A stretch of 64,000 nt of DNA from Pocillopora verrucosa (Eukaryota; Cnidaria; Anthozoa; Scleractinia; Pocilloporidae), in assembly GCF_036669915.1 (NCBI RefSeq), contig NC_089313.1:10980011-11044010 (forward strand), written 5' to 3'. Under the pieces are notes generated by a model. That model had not been told where the DNA came from, ran no database searches, and saw only the letters and a list, made by a program, of their open reading frames with translations. This document shows, piece after piece, positions 51,401 through 62,900 of this stretch; position 1 is the stretch's first letter; the number at the start of each line of letters is the position of its first letter. The translations under genes and the position numbers were made by a program.

Positions 51401-52212
51401 ACACAAGGAGTATTGAATAACATGAGAACTTTTATACGAGTGATCACTCAATAGTGAATGTATGGTTAGCCCTTTGAACCCTAAGATTGAGTAGCATCTA
51501 AAGTGCCTTTCAATATTACCCTTAAATGAAACATTAACCCTTTAACTCCCAGAAGTGATTAACATAAAACTTCTCCCTACAATATCCATACATTCTTTAG
51601 CAAACTGTTAATGAGAATATTCAAACTTATCAGGTAGAAGCTGCTATCTTGATCTAGCACCAAATTCTCATAACTTATTTACAAGGACATGTGCAGCAGC
51701 TACAGGGGAGAATTGACAATCAGATTTTGGGAGTTAGAGGGTTAAGTAAACCCTTAAACTCATAAGAGTGGCATAAATATTATTTCTCCTCAAACTGTTA
51801 CCCCTGAATTAAACATTTAAGGTAATGGCAATAAAGGAATGAACTCCAACCAAAGTAGCTCCTGATTGTTCAACAAATTCTCCTTTTCAGCACTCAGGAA
51901 ATATATAGAGAACAGTATGGAGAATATGCATACTGATGTTACAGTGTAAAAGGTTAATGGCGAATGGGTGCTCATGAGGAATTTCACCCTAATGATATAA
52001 ATTTTACTGCTTTCAGTTGTTGTTGCATTCCATTTTGTACTGATTGTGCCAAGGATGTTGCTCATCTATGTCCCAATTGTCATAAGGAGATAGGTGTCTA
52101 TAGGCGTCCAGTTGCTGAATCAGGCGGAGGGGGTGGTGGTGGAAACACCGGCTATGACCGAAGCAATGCCCATGGTCCAGCCGACGATTATGTGGGTCCA
52201 TCTGATGATTAA
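48403..52212 (+). CDS. LITAF: LITAF-domain (SIMPLE-like) protein
   Basis: Three exons, 48403-48534, 49610-49803 and 52017-52212 (phases 0 and 2), give 173 residues. The N-terminus is rich in Pro, Tyr and Gln (PPNYYPPQQPGYYQPPP), as in LITAF and CDIP1 proteins, which use such segments to bind ESCRT and NEDD4-type partners. The LITAF domain follows: CPHC at 79-82, a hydrophobic segment with a CCCIPFC core (110-116), then HLCPNCHKEIGVYRR (125-139), giving the two CxxC knuckles that together bind one zinc and anchor the protein to endosomal or lysosomal membranes. The tail is Gly- and Asp-rich. A TTTTCAG just upstream at 48366-48372 suggests a separate 5' UTR exon. AATAAA at 52784-52789 is a candidate poly(A) signal. 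Confidence 0.92.
49335..49562. repeat. GCTGACGTTTCGA element copy in LITAF intron 1
   Basis: Begins AAAGGGGATAAGTTTCTA and contains AAATTGGACACTG and GATGGCCAATTTATG around AAAGCTGACATTTTGAA and CTTCGTCAATCACTCTGATG. It ends about 50 bases before exon 2. Confidence 0.65.
49852..50058 (+). repeat. TTAACCCTTT-type short element, subfamily 1
   Basis: Interior ACACCCTAACATCAGTATGC and TTAATGATCATTTTC, ending TTTGGGTCAAAGG. It abuts the palindrome that starts at 50061. Confidence 0.65.
50061..50144. repeat. Near-perfect 38-bp-arm hairpin
   Basis: The left arm 50061-50098 and right arm 50107-50144 are reverse complements at 37 of 38 positions, with an 8-base loop. It lies directly beside a second, perfect palindrome. 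Confidence 0.92.
50144..50244. repeat. Perfect 50-bp palindrome with a one-base centre
   Basis: Positions 50144-50193 and 50195-50244 are exact reverse complements over all 50 bases, centred on C at 50194 (CTTTTC-C-GAAAAG). It lies in LITAF intron 2. Both strands therefore read nearly the same open frame, which explains the two mirror-image frames here. Confidence 0.95.
50987..51197 (+). repeat. TTAACCCTTT-type short element, subfamily 1
   Basis: Begins TTAACCCTTTCCACCCCAAC and ends GGGTGAAAGGTTTAA. Confidence 0.75.
51534..51743 (+). repeat. TTAACCCTTT-type short element, subfamily 2
   Basis: Begins TTAACCCTTTAACTCCCAG and ends GGGAGTTAGAGGGTTAA. This is the clearest full-length copy of subfamily 2. 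A subfamily 1 copy in reverse orientation follows at once (51745-51957). Confidence 0.8.
51745..51957 (-). repeat. TTAACCCTTT-type short element, subfamily 1 (reverse)
   Basis: Read on the minus strand it begins CATTAACCTTTTACACTG and contains ATCAGTATGCATATTCTCC. It ends about 60 bases before LITAF exon 3. Confidence 0.65.
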
Positions 52213-53787
52213 TGGCAAAAAGAAACAAGAAGAAACATGCATGATGGTTCATCGAATTTATGGTCAGTTACTGAACCTTCATGCATTAACTTGCATGCTA
52301 GCTTTGAAAGTCAGTTGTAGATTGTGCAAATGTATGTGCCATTGTATTTAAGAAAAAGCAGTGACATTACTGACTGAATACATTGTAAATGTGTTCTTTT
52401 GGATAAATGTCTGTAACAAGTTGTTATTAATAGCTATGCTAGTATGCATCATTTGACTGTTTAGTAGTTTTCATATTAGCCTAGTGCATAAATAGCGGCC
52501 AGGCAACATAGGGTTTGTATTATCAACTTTTGGATAGCCAAACATTTTGCCTGCTTCTTTACACATGTAAAGAATTTGTCTGGCCAAAAATGAATTTTGT
52601 CTGTGCAAAAAATAGGTTTTTCTGGACAACTTGGCAAATCCTTGAGGCCACTGTAAATGTATCAGCTATCTTTTACTAATTTTGATTATGGTACTGTGAG
52701 AAGTTAAGGGCTCCTAGAAAGGTTAAGATATTGATGTCATTAATGAGCCAACAGGGTTGAAAGCTACTGTAGAATTCATAACAAATAAACACAATAATTC
52801 TTCTGAATTTAAGTTTAACTGATTCTAACTATATCATTTCTTTATGCTGTGAGGGGAAAAAAAATTTCTTTATGCCTACTATTATTAAAACTACATGTAG
52901 CCCTGGAGAGTTTTTGAGTCAGTCAACTTCAGTTTGGCAAATCATAATCTGCTTGTGGAGTAAAGTATTTTGAATCCTTGTCAGATGATTACCCTGCTCT
53001 GATGTGCAAATTGTTAATTAGACCTAGATAGGTATAAATTTTGTGCAGACCATACCTTTTTCTGTCATATTAAGTCAAGAGGGGAGTTTGTTAAAACTTG
53101 TTAAATATTCAATGTTTACTCACTATTGAGGCCTTAGCCAAATTCACTCCCAAGATCTCATTAGTGATTCTCCTTACTACCTCCTGGTGTGGAGAATTTG
53201 GTATGGATCATGTAATAACCCCCTAATTGATACTTTTTTTTTACGTCCCTATTCTGCTTGATATTTTGTTGATATCAAAAGGAGAAATTCTGTCTTGTGC
53301 TCTTTTAATTAATCAGTAATTACTCCATAAAGACATCAATGAGTTATCACACACACATTAATTTCTCATTGATGTCAATGATCATTTGTTAGCTACTTAT
53401 AGTAAAACGGTACATCAATACTAAAATAAAGTAACAAAGGTATAAATGTATACAATGTTGAGGACATAAACATCGATTAACACTTTTCAAGCTAATTTTA
53501 TATTTTAAGAACACTACAACTTGAAATTCCATAAGTTCGCTGACATGTTAATCGAATACTCAGCAAAGAGAACGTGGAAGCAGCAAGTCTTCTTCCATGT
53601 CCTTGTTTGTCTATCTTCCATCTCGTGTAACTTTTATTTACTACAAATCATGTTGGGCCCCTTGTCTAACCCTTGCTGTATTCCTAAATAGTTTGTGCAA
53701 AAGATATCTTTCTTCTTGGCCTGTGAAAGACCATTTCATTTTGCCTCTGTTTGCTTGTTACATGTTGGAGTTGGCAAGTAAAGCAAT
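52213..53787. other. Intergenic stretch between convergent LITAF and FKRP-like genes
   Basis: Holds the LITAF 3' UTR, a truncated subfamily 3 TTAACCCTTT-type element (about 53146-53300) and a small hairpin (GACATCAATGAG against CTCATTGATGTC, about 53331-53375). From about 53270 onward the sequence is duplicated near 59445, including the probable 3' UTR of the FKRP-like gene. No further gene is seen. Confidence 0.5.
53633..53638 (-). terminator. Probable polyadenylation signal, FKRP-like copy A
   Basis: AATAAA on the minus strand, about 150 bases after the stop codon. The same signal is conserved at 59788-59793 after copy B. Confidence 0.5.
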
Positions 53788-56440
53788 TTAGGTGACAAAG
53801 CTGTCACCTAACTGAAGATTGCCATCAGGACGGAGCTGGTCTAAACACCCCATGTGTCCCGGCTGTGGACATTTGGTGAAGACACCTGATTTGTAGCGCA
53901 TAACCCCACTCTTCATCCCTATGTCATACCAATGCTCTACATGCTTATAAATATTAGGTCCATATCGATTTCGAGCAGAAAGTCCTGGATTGCGCATGGC
54001 AGTAACCCACTGACCAGCAAACATCACTTTAGTTGGCTGCTGACCATTAGCTACAAGCATCTCAGACTCAAGCCTGGGTTTACCATAAACGTCAACACCC
54101 CAGCCATTTCTATAGATTACAAAAATGCCGGATGTCTTTCGTCCATCTGTGCAGCATTCAGTTCCTTTTCTATCGTCAAATTTATAGCCTGCTGCTTCAA
54201 ATCTCGGACGAAGCTTTTGAAATGCTGTGTAGTTCTCTGAAGGAAATTGGATGTCAGCATCACGTTCCCATGGCAAAACCCCCTTGAATTTAACAGCTCC
54301 TAAAACAGAAGCAAACTTAAGTTAACTAGTATGAGATGATGCACTGAAAATTATGCCAATTTTGTTCAACCACCATGATGGTGGTGGTCATGACCATAGC
54401 AATGGTGTCTCCTTCAGTTCATTGCATAATGTTAGTTTCACATCAGTTTCTTTTCATTTGGCTTGATAATTGATATTACAAAACAGCCTTAAAACAACAG
54501 CTACTCACACTCAAAGAAATTTCCTTTCTTTCCAAACAAAAGGTATTTCTACACTATACTGGTACATAAAATTATAGAATGTATGGGTATGATGAAGGTT
54601 AAAACTATCTGTCACCAACTATTTGTCAGTTCTATTGTGAAGACAAACCTGTTTGAATCCTAAAGGGGTGGTAACAGACTCAATTTGAACTGCACCTCCC
54701 CAATACAAAATAGGCACAAGAGCACATTACCTAATAGAGTTCCTGCATTAAGTTCACAATAAATCCCAGCATTTTCACATTCCTTCATGATAAACTTGAC
54801 TATGTCAGCAAGATTCTCCAAGTCACAAGGAGGAACAGCGAGTCCTGTGGCTGGTATACCACAGGACGATTTATTATCACGGGCATGCCCTCCTCTTCGG
54901 CACCCATACCAACGCACTTGCCCATTAGACTCCACCCATTTCTTCACATCCCATTTCTGGGCCAGGGCATCATATTTTTCATCTGGAATTTCTTGCTCAT
55001 ATATATTGAACATGACATCAGGACAGCTGGCAACAACTTTCTCTGGATGTTTGAGTTTTAATCGCCAGAATATGTCTTGAAAGGAACCAAAATGTAGTCT
55101 GGAAAGCATGAAATAGTAGTTGAATTATTGAGCCGAACAAATTAGATTGACAGTTTTCATTAACAGTCCTCAAACTAGCTTATGGTGGAGGTAAAAAGAC
55201 TCTTTAGAATTCTTCTTCATTTCAAGACTTAGCTAATGATATTTCCTTACCCAAAACTAATACCCAGCCTCAATAACCATTTCAAACCTCCATGCTCATT
55301 TTTTTACTGCTTGGGTAGTGTTCATTGCTGGTATATGATTTTCATAAATTCACAATTGTTTAAAACAACCCAAGTACTCAGGAAGCACCCTTTCTCACTT
55401 AAAACTGTACTCCTTTATATTTCTTTTCTTCTCCCAATAAAACTTTAATTTTTATACTGAATTGTAATTTTTACTTACTTTTCATCAATTCCAAAATCCT
55501 GGAGTTCTTTGGTTCTTGCCATAAATGGACCAAGCAGCACATCACATTGTACACAGTCATTAAATGAGTGGTAATACCTGTCTGAAAAGTATGCAGTCCA
55601 ATTTCTGAATTGCACTTGACGACAGCTATTGTCCCACTCCCCCCGTTGATTCTTTTGGCTTCCCCCTACAAGGATGGTATCCCTGTTCTCACTCAGTACC
55701 CGTACAAGGCGTTCAAGATTAACATCATCAGTAAAGTAAGTGATATCTGGTGCAAAGAGTGCATAGGGTGTGGCCACCATCTTGAGTAACTTGGACCATG
55801 TTTCTCCATGTGTAAGGTCATCAAATGCCATGAAAGTAAGTCTTAAACTTACTTCTCTCAGCCACTTGAACTTCAATGTTTTGTTTGAAACAAATATCAC
55901 AGGTACATTTGGATAATATGTGGAAACTCCTTCAAACACTTTTCTCAGCTTTTCAGGTGATAGTTCCTTTGGTGATGTAATAATCATAGTCACAAGTTCA
56001 TCAATTGGGACAAAGTCTGTGCAATTTTCTCCTTCAAAACCTTTCCTATAAAATGGGAATCCATAAGAAGAATCCTTTCCCATATATTTCTCAGGGCAAA
56101 CCTCTCTCTTTTTAACATAAGTTTCTGGAGAAGAATTGCTGGAAACAGTGTCCTTTTGCAGTGGCTGTCCATCCACAGATTTTATCAGTTGCTTTACCAG
56201 CTCAATATTTCGTTCAACTTTGTAGAACTGCAATGGTAAATGTACCAAGCTGCGCTGTGTCTCAGAAAGGTCTACTGCTAGACGTCTTAAATCACTTACC
56301 AGTACTTGTGAATGACTCCTAGTTGTAATGTGAAGATATGATGAGAAAAATTTCACTAATACAAGGGTTAAGATGACAACTGTCACAAAGAAGAGCCGCA
56401 GTTTTCTCATGGTGCTGGTTGTTGAAATGGCTATGCACAA
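53788..56440 (-). CDS. FKRP-like: FKRP-like LicD-family phosphotransferase, copy A
   Basis: Three exons in transcript order, 55479-56440, 54731-55098 and 53788-54299 (phases 2 and 1), encode 613 residues. A short cytoplasmic N-terminus is followed by one hydrophobic signal anchor (about 15-33, FVTVVILTLVLVKF), the type II topology of Golgi enzymes. A stem and glycosyltransferase-like domain (about 145-320, with DDLTHGETWSKL) resembles the FKRP N-terminal half. The C-terminal LicD-type domain has WYGCRRGG, LNAGTLLGAVKF and PWERDADI, the last carrying the acidic Asp457/Asp459 pair that binds metal and nucleotide in this family. Animal FKRP adds ribitol-5-phosphate from CDP-ribitol to alpha-dystroglycan glycans. 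Substrate here is unproven. It is intact, with a tandem sister at 59968-63026. A second ATG at 56410 is an alternative start. Confidence 0.85.
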
Positions 56441-57940
56441 GACTTAATTTGTGGGATCTGTCGTGGCTCTTAGAACACCTTCAAATTCTGTGAAAAAAAA
56501 AAAAACACTCAATTTTTGGGACATCTCACAGTACAGGGCAGGAAGAGAAGGGAATGCATGGTGTATGCATGGCACATGTTGCAGATAAATTACCAGATTT
56601 CAGTGCCATGACAATTTCCTACATTAATTTTAAGTCGTGTTGGGCATATCTAAATGGCTTTTAAATGAGTACAAAGTGAGTTCAGTGGACTCGACATTGC
56701 ACCCGTCCATAATCAATTTCCCAAGTTCAGTGTCTCCCAGTCTTAGCCACTTAGAGCAAAGTGACCCATCTAAGTAGGTGCAAAGCCCAACAGCGTTTAA
56801 CTCAATAGATCGCATGCACGTGCAAAGAGAAGAAAACATAAGGAGCTCTTCTTGTAAACTTAGTTTTAGATCAAAATTCCTAATATATCTAATACCTTTG
56901 GTTAAACACGCAATATTGCTCATACTTCGATTGTATCTCCATGACGTTTTCGAAAGAAGACTTGAATCGTTTATTGAGTCATATAATAACTTATTATCAC
57001 TCGAAGTACGTGTCAGCACATGGGAACCCCGAGGTGTTTCCCAAAGGGTTGTTTTCAGCTCGCCCGTTGTTAGCTTCGTAGGTTCTTAATAAAGACAAGT
57101 CGCTTTTACGCTGCTGGTTACAATACAATAAATAAGATAAACTATTATAAGATAGTCTTCTGTAAACATTACTAACTGCCGGGCATTTAGTCTATTTGAG
57201 ACCGTGCTCGGCTGCCGGTCATTTCAGTATTTGCAGCGAATAACGAAAGAAAGATAGAGAAAAATATATGTATGTTATTACCGATGACTATGGGCCTTTC
57301 CGCTCGGGCGAAAAAGTTGTTTACAAGACAAATTTTTTTTCATCATGAACATTTAAAAATGCAGATGGTTTGTCATGACTTGACAAATTTTGGCCGAAGC
57401 GGACAAATCTTCGAACGCAGCGCCGACAAATTTGCCCCAATTGTCTAATTTGACAAAGTTTGTCCTTTGGGACAAATCTAGTTTTGTCCGCTAGAGCGGA
57501 AAGGCCATACAAAAAACCGTGCAAAAACTGTCTTTCATTCTCACCACATCTATTTGCTGAAGCATGAGAACTTTAGAGGGATCCTCTTGAGATTGAAGTA
57601 CCCAGAGAAGCTTATTAATTCCACCATGACTAGATTTATCGAGTCGCGAAACCAATTACAAGTTCGCAATGTTCAAGCAAATGCGCCCGTTCAGATTATT
57701 CTGCCATTCGAGGATGAAAGATGAGGGTGGCAAAATACATTTACATATCACGCTAAATTTTCCTATTAAAATCACTCATCCAGAATCTTTTAACCAATCA
57801 CGCGTCACGTGAAAAGGAGAAAGCACGCTAAGCTAATACTGTAAGTTTCAACCTATTGGATGTATTATCAAAAATCATATTTTATCCAACGTTTTTTTAT
57901 TCTGGAATGAATTGCGTTTTGGCCGGCAAAGTGAATATTG
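56441..57940. other. Stretch upstream of FKRP-like copy A
   Basis: Similarity to the upstream flank of copy B ends near 56545 (GGGACATCTCACAGT) and resumes near 58200, so most of this stretch is absent from copy B. It contains an open minus-strand frame of 129 codons (56630-57019, non-ATG start, unrecognised) and a short inverted-end element at 57293-57506. Confidence 0.5.
57293..57506. repeat. 214-bp element with GGCCTTTCCGCTC inverted ends
   Basis: GGCCTTTCCGCTC at 57293-57305 has its exact complement at 57494-57506, with weaker inverted similarity beyond (GGGCGAAAA against TTTTGTCCGC). Internal GACAAATTT/GACAAAGTTTG repeats are present. It has no coding capacity and is MITE-like. Confidence 0.7.
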
Positions 57941-57944
57941 GGGT

Positions 57945-58525
57945 GGATCTTGACCAACTGGGTGACGATTGGGGATTGCATTAACTGGAAACTATCCAAG
58001 AGGATTGGCACTTGGAAGGTGAAGAGTCACAAAATCCAATCCGAGTAGACCCCTTTTGGAGAAAAGTTGATGACCTGAAGGATACCACGTGTGAAAAGAA
58101 ATTCTCCCCTGTTGTGAATGTCATAGAGACAGCTCGTGTTCTCAGACATGAGAGGTCGAAAGGGGATTTCAGAGAATGGTAAAAGTATAACCGATGAAAG
58201 AGTTTGACTAATTGAAGTCTCAATCAATGGAATTCGTGCAACTGAACGCTTTTCAAGGTCCTGGTCCTGTAGCTACTTCAGATGGGCGTTGCGCCCAAAA
58301 ATAAGCCCAAAGGAAAGGAGGAGGCCCAGAAGCAGCTTACTCTGCAGAAAGAGAAAGCACGAAAAATGGATACCCAGAAGCAAACGTTTGCTGAAGAAAG
58401 GAGGAAGCAAAAGCAGAGAGAAACAGAAACTACAGCAAAGAGAAATAGCGGTAAAGGCAAGAAACAGCTCGGCGAGATAGCACTCTTACCCAACAAACGT
58501 AAGCGTTATCTGAGAGACCGCTGAG
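57945..58525 (+). pseudogene. Decayed C-terminal part of a transposase-derived protein
   Basis: The plus strand shows coding-like pieces in order: DPFWRKVDDLKD and KKFSPVVNVIETARVL (about 58040-58135), GKSITDERV and EVSINGIRATE (about 58170-58235), then an 80-codon Lys/Glu/Arg-rich frame (58282-58524). Stops and frame changes separate them. The order resembles hAT-like transposase-derived proteins of marine invertebrates, which end with a basic coiled tail. That family link is from memory. SINGIRAT also occurs upstream of FKRP-like copy B (63149-63180), placing this inside the duplicated flank. Confidence 0.4.
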
Positions 58526-59402
58526 TCATGAAAACGCACTGACTTAGGTTCTACGAAAACACAGAAGGGACAACTCCATCTCTTAATTCATTCTTGCCGG
58601 CGAGAGATTTTTTTAATATCACCTTCCCTAAAATACCGGGAGCACATCTTTTTATCTTCAGTTACCTTGAAGAGCATTCCCTCGTCTCCTCTTCTTGCGT
58701 GTAGCCATTTTTTTTTCCTCCGGTTTCTTGGTCGGAAATTTAAAGTAAGACACTTTTATCCCATCGTCTTTCCGTTATCTTTTCTTCCTACTTTCTGGAA
58801 CACAACAAGGAGTCGGCATTTCCTCTTATTGGAAATAATTCGACCGAATCGAGTCAAAACAGATAACCTATTCAACCTTTGTTGACCTTTTGTTTACAGT
58901 TGTTATCTTCTGACCTCGATGTCATGTTTGAGTAATTACCAGTCCCGCGCGTCTTCCGCCATCATGAAAGTTGTGTAATTTGAGCTCCATTGTTGGTGAG
59001 ACAAACTCGTTGTTTGCCCAAGATTAAGTGGATCAATACCGGTATCTGATCAACTGCGCACCTTCCCCTCCCTTAACCCAACAACAGTAAACTGATAACA
59101 AGTCAGAGTTAAGCTGGGTTGGGGAGGGGTAGGTATGCAGCTGCTCAGATACTGACACCATGGGCAGACCACACTATGTGTTCTTAGTTAGTTATCGTTG
59201 ACATAACAAAATCTATGTGGGTTATGAATAAAGATCTGAAAATTGAATATCTAAATTACATCTCAGGCTGAATATTTCAGTAAAGTTAAATGAAATGTTA
59301 ATCAACACATTTGTGATATTTCTAAACCGGGATATAATTTAGATATGCAGTTTTCAGAGCTTTATTTCATAGATTTTGTTTGGCTCATGTTGTTAATTGG
59401 TA
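58500..59402 (+). pseudogene. Broken copy of the zinc-finger gene 3' end
   Basis: 58500-58560 matches the zinc-finger coding end (ACGTTATCC-GAAAGACCGCTGAGTCATGAAAA, 43085-43140) and 58975-59402 matches its last codons, stop and 3' UTR (GGTGAGACAAACTCGTTGTT, then GATTAA, from about 43177 onward), including both palindromic repeats. About 410 unrelated bases (58561-58975) interrupt it and the reading frame is lost. The rest of the zinc-finger gene is absent. Confidence 0.8.
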
Positions 59403-59787
59403 CTTTTTGTTATTCGCATCACTTGTCTGCTTGATATTATGTTGATATCAAAAGAAGAAATTCTGTCTTGGTCACTCGTAATTAATCAGTAAATACTGCA
59501 TAAAGACATCAATGAGTTATCACACACTCATTGATTTCACATTGATGTCGATGATTATTTGTTAGCTGCACATAGTAAAAAGGTACATCAATCCCAAAAT
59601 AAAGTAACAGGTATAAATGTATATAAGGAGATAAACACCTTTCATGCTAATTTTATATTTTAAGAACACAACAACTAAAAATTCCACAAGTTCACTGACA
59701 TGTTAATTGAATACTCAGCAAAGAGAATGTGGAGGCAACAAGCCCTCCTCCATGTCCTTGTTTGTCTATCTTCTATCTTACTCAACC

Positions 59788-59793
59788 TTTATT
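59788..59793 (-). terminator. Probable polyadenylation signal, FKRP-like copy B
   Basis: AATAAA on the minus strand about 175 bases after the stop of copy B, in the same sequence context as 53633-53638. Confidence 0.5.
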
Positions 59794-59967
59794 TACTACA
59801 AATCATGTTGGGCCCCTTATCTAACCCTTGTAATATTCCTAAACAATTTGTGCAAACGACACCCTACTTCTTAGCTTTTTAAAGATCATTTCCATAAACA
59901 GCTACCTTGATGCATTTCATAAAATTTGCCGCTGTTTGCTCATTCCATGTCCTTGCTGTGAAAAAAA

Positions 59968-62900
59968 TTAAGTCATGAAGTAGTCACTAAATTGAAGATC
60001 GCCATCAGTGCGGAACTGGTCTAGACACCCCGTGTGTCCAGGCCTGGAACATTTGATCCAGACACCCGATTTGTACAGCGCATCCCCATTTGCGTTTCCT
60101 ACAACTGCCCAATGCTCTACATGATGATACATGTTGGGTCCATATCGATTACGAGAGGAAAGTCCTGGATTGCGCGTGGCAGTAACCCACTGACCAGCAA
60201 ACATCACTTTAGTTGGCTGCTGACCATCAGCTACAAGCATCTCGGACTCAAGTCTAGGTCTACCGTAAAAGTCAACACCCCAGCCATTTCCATAGATTAC
60301 AAAAATGCCGGATGTCTTTCGTCCATCTGTGCAGCATTCAGTTCCTTTTCTATCATCAAATTTATAGCCTGCTGCTTCGAATCTTGGACGAAGCTTTTGA
60401 ATTGCTGTGTAGTTCTCCGAAAGAAAATAGATGTCAGCATCGCGCTCCCATGGCAAAACCTTTTTGAATTTAACAGCTCCTAAAACAGAAGCAAACAAAA
60501 GTTAAGTAATAGGAGATGATGCCATGAAAATGATGTCAATTTTGTTCAACCACCATGATGGTGGTGGTCATGACCATAACAATGGTGTCTCCTTGACCTC
60601 CTTCATTTCATTGCATGATGTTTGTTTCACATCAATTTATTTTTATTTAGCTTGATAATTGATATTACACAACAGCCTTAAAACAACCGCTACTCACACT
60701 CAAAGAAATTTCCTTTCTTTGCAACAAAAAGGTATTTCTACACTATACCGGTACACAAAATTATCGAATATGTGGGAGTGACCAAGGTCAAATTATCTTC
60801 TTCTGAATTTTTTTGTCTGTTCCATTCTGAAGACAAACCTGTTTGAATCCCAAAAGGGGGAAAACAGACTCAATTTGAACTGCACCTCCCTATTACAAAA
60901 TAGGCACAAGAGTACATTACCTAATAGAGTTCCTGCATTAAGTTGACAGTAAACCCCAGCATTTTCACATTCCTTCATGATAAACTTGACTATGTCAGCA
61001 AGATTCTCCAAGTCACAAGGAGGAACAGCGAGTCCTGTGGCTGGTATACCACAGGACGATTTACTATCACGGGCATGCCCTCCTCTTCGGCACCCATACC
61101 AACGCACTTGCCCATTAGACTCCACCCATTTCTTCACATCCCATTTCTGGGCCAAGGCATCATATTTTTCATCTGGAACTTCTCGCTCATATATATCGAA
61201 CATGACATCCGGACAGCTGGCAACAACTTTCTCTGGATGTTTGAGTTTTAATCGCCAGAATATGTCTTGAAAGGCACCGAAATGTAATCTGGAAAACAAG
61301 AAATAGTAGTCGAATTATTGAGCTTATCAAACCAGATTGACAGTTTTCATTAACGGTCCACAAAATAGCAGAGGGTGGAGGTAGAAGTCAAATACACCAT
61401 GAAAACTTTCTGTAAGCATTTTTAAGAAGACTCCTTAGAATTCTACTCTAAGGTGGTACACCATCTTAAATGAAGCTACCCAAAACATTTTGACCACCTT
61501 CCATCCCTGTGAACAAAAACAACCAGTGAATATGAAAGTGATCTTCGCAGTAATGAACACTACTTGAGCAGTAGTGAAAGTAAGGCATGAAAAAAGTGAG
61601 GCCTGTACAGGATTTGAACCCATCACCTCTGCGATACCGGTGCAGTGCTCTACCAACTGAGCTAACAAGCCAACTGGGAACTGGTCATTATGTTGGTTCC
61701 AAATAAACCCATGAAGTGATGAGTAAATGACTGTGAAGATATGAAAATCATACATGTGAACTGCGAATGAAAACGATTTGTTAGTTCAGTTGGAAGAGTA
61801 GGTTCAAATCCCGTACAATCCTGAATTTTTCTCAGGTTTTGTTTTCACTACCACTCAAGTAGTGTTCACTACTGCGAAGACCACTTTCATTTTCACGTCT
61901 TTATCTGTAGTTCACATATATGATTTTCATATATTCACAGTAATTAAAAAACAACCAAACAACTCAGGAACCACCCTTTCTGACCCAAAACTGTTCTCCT
62001 TTCCGTTTCTCCTCTTCTCCCAATAAAACTTAAATCTTTATACTGCATCGTAGTTTATACTTACTTTTCATCGATTCCAAGATCCTGAAGTTCTTTGGTT
62101 TTTGCCACAAATGGACCAAGCAGTACATCACATCTTATACAATCATTAAACGAGTAGTGATAGCCGTCTTCAAAATATGCAGTCCAATTTCTGAATTGCA
62201 CTTGACGACAGCTATTGTCCCACTCCCCCCGTTGATTCTTTTGGCTTCCTCCTGCAATCATGACATTCCTGTTCTCACTTAGTACCCGTACAAGGCGTTC
62301 AAGATTAACATCATCCGTGAAGTAAGTGATATCCGGTGCAAACAATGTATAGGGTGTGGCCACCATCTTGAGTAACTTGGACCATGTTTCTCCATGTGTA
62401 AGGTCATCAAATGCCATGAACGTTAGATTTAAACCTTCGTCTCTTAGCCTCTTGAACTTTAATGTTTTGTTTGACACAAATATTACAGGAACGCTTGGAT
62501 AATGTGTGGCAATTCCTTCAAACACTTTTCTCAGCTTTTCAGGTGATAGTTCCTTTGGTGATGTCATAATCATAGTCACAAGTTCATCAATTGGAACAAA
62601 GTCTGTGCAATTTTCTCCCTCGAAACCTTTCCTATAAAAAAATGGGAATCCATAATTAGAATCCTTTCCCATGAATTTCTCGGGACAAACCTCTCTCTTC
62701 TTAACATAAGTTTCTGATGAGGAATCGCTGGAAACGGTGTCCTTTTGCAGTGGTTGTCGATCCACAGATTTTATTAGTTGCTTTAAAAGCTCAATATTTC
62801 GTTCAACTTTGTAGAACTGCAATGGAAAACGTACCAAGCTGCGTTGTGTCTCGGAAAGGTCTTTTGCTAGACGTCTTAAATCACTAGCCAGTGCTTGTGA

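Noticed and set aside
58282..58524. An independent small Lys/Glu-rich gene
   Set aside because: It follows in order after transposase-like pieces and resembles their basic tail, so I treat it as part of that pseudogene.
60034..61270. Plus-strand frames opposite FKRP-like exons, conserved in both copies
   Set aside because: They mirror the coding exons. Their conservation follows from the duplicated minus-strand gene.
61600..61671. A tRNA gene
   Set aside because: A and B boxes are present but the anticodon loop lacks U33, and a SINE body follows. It is a SINE head.
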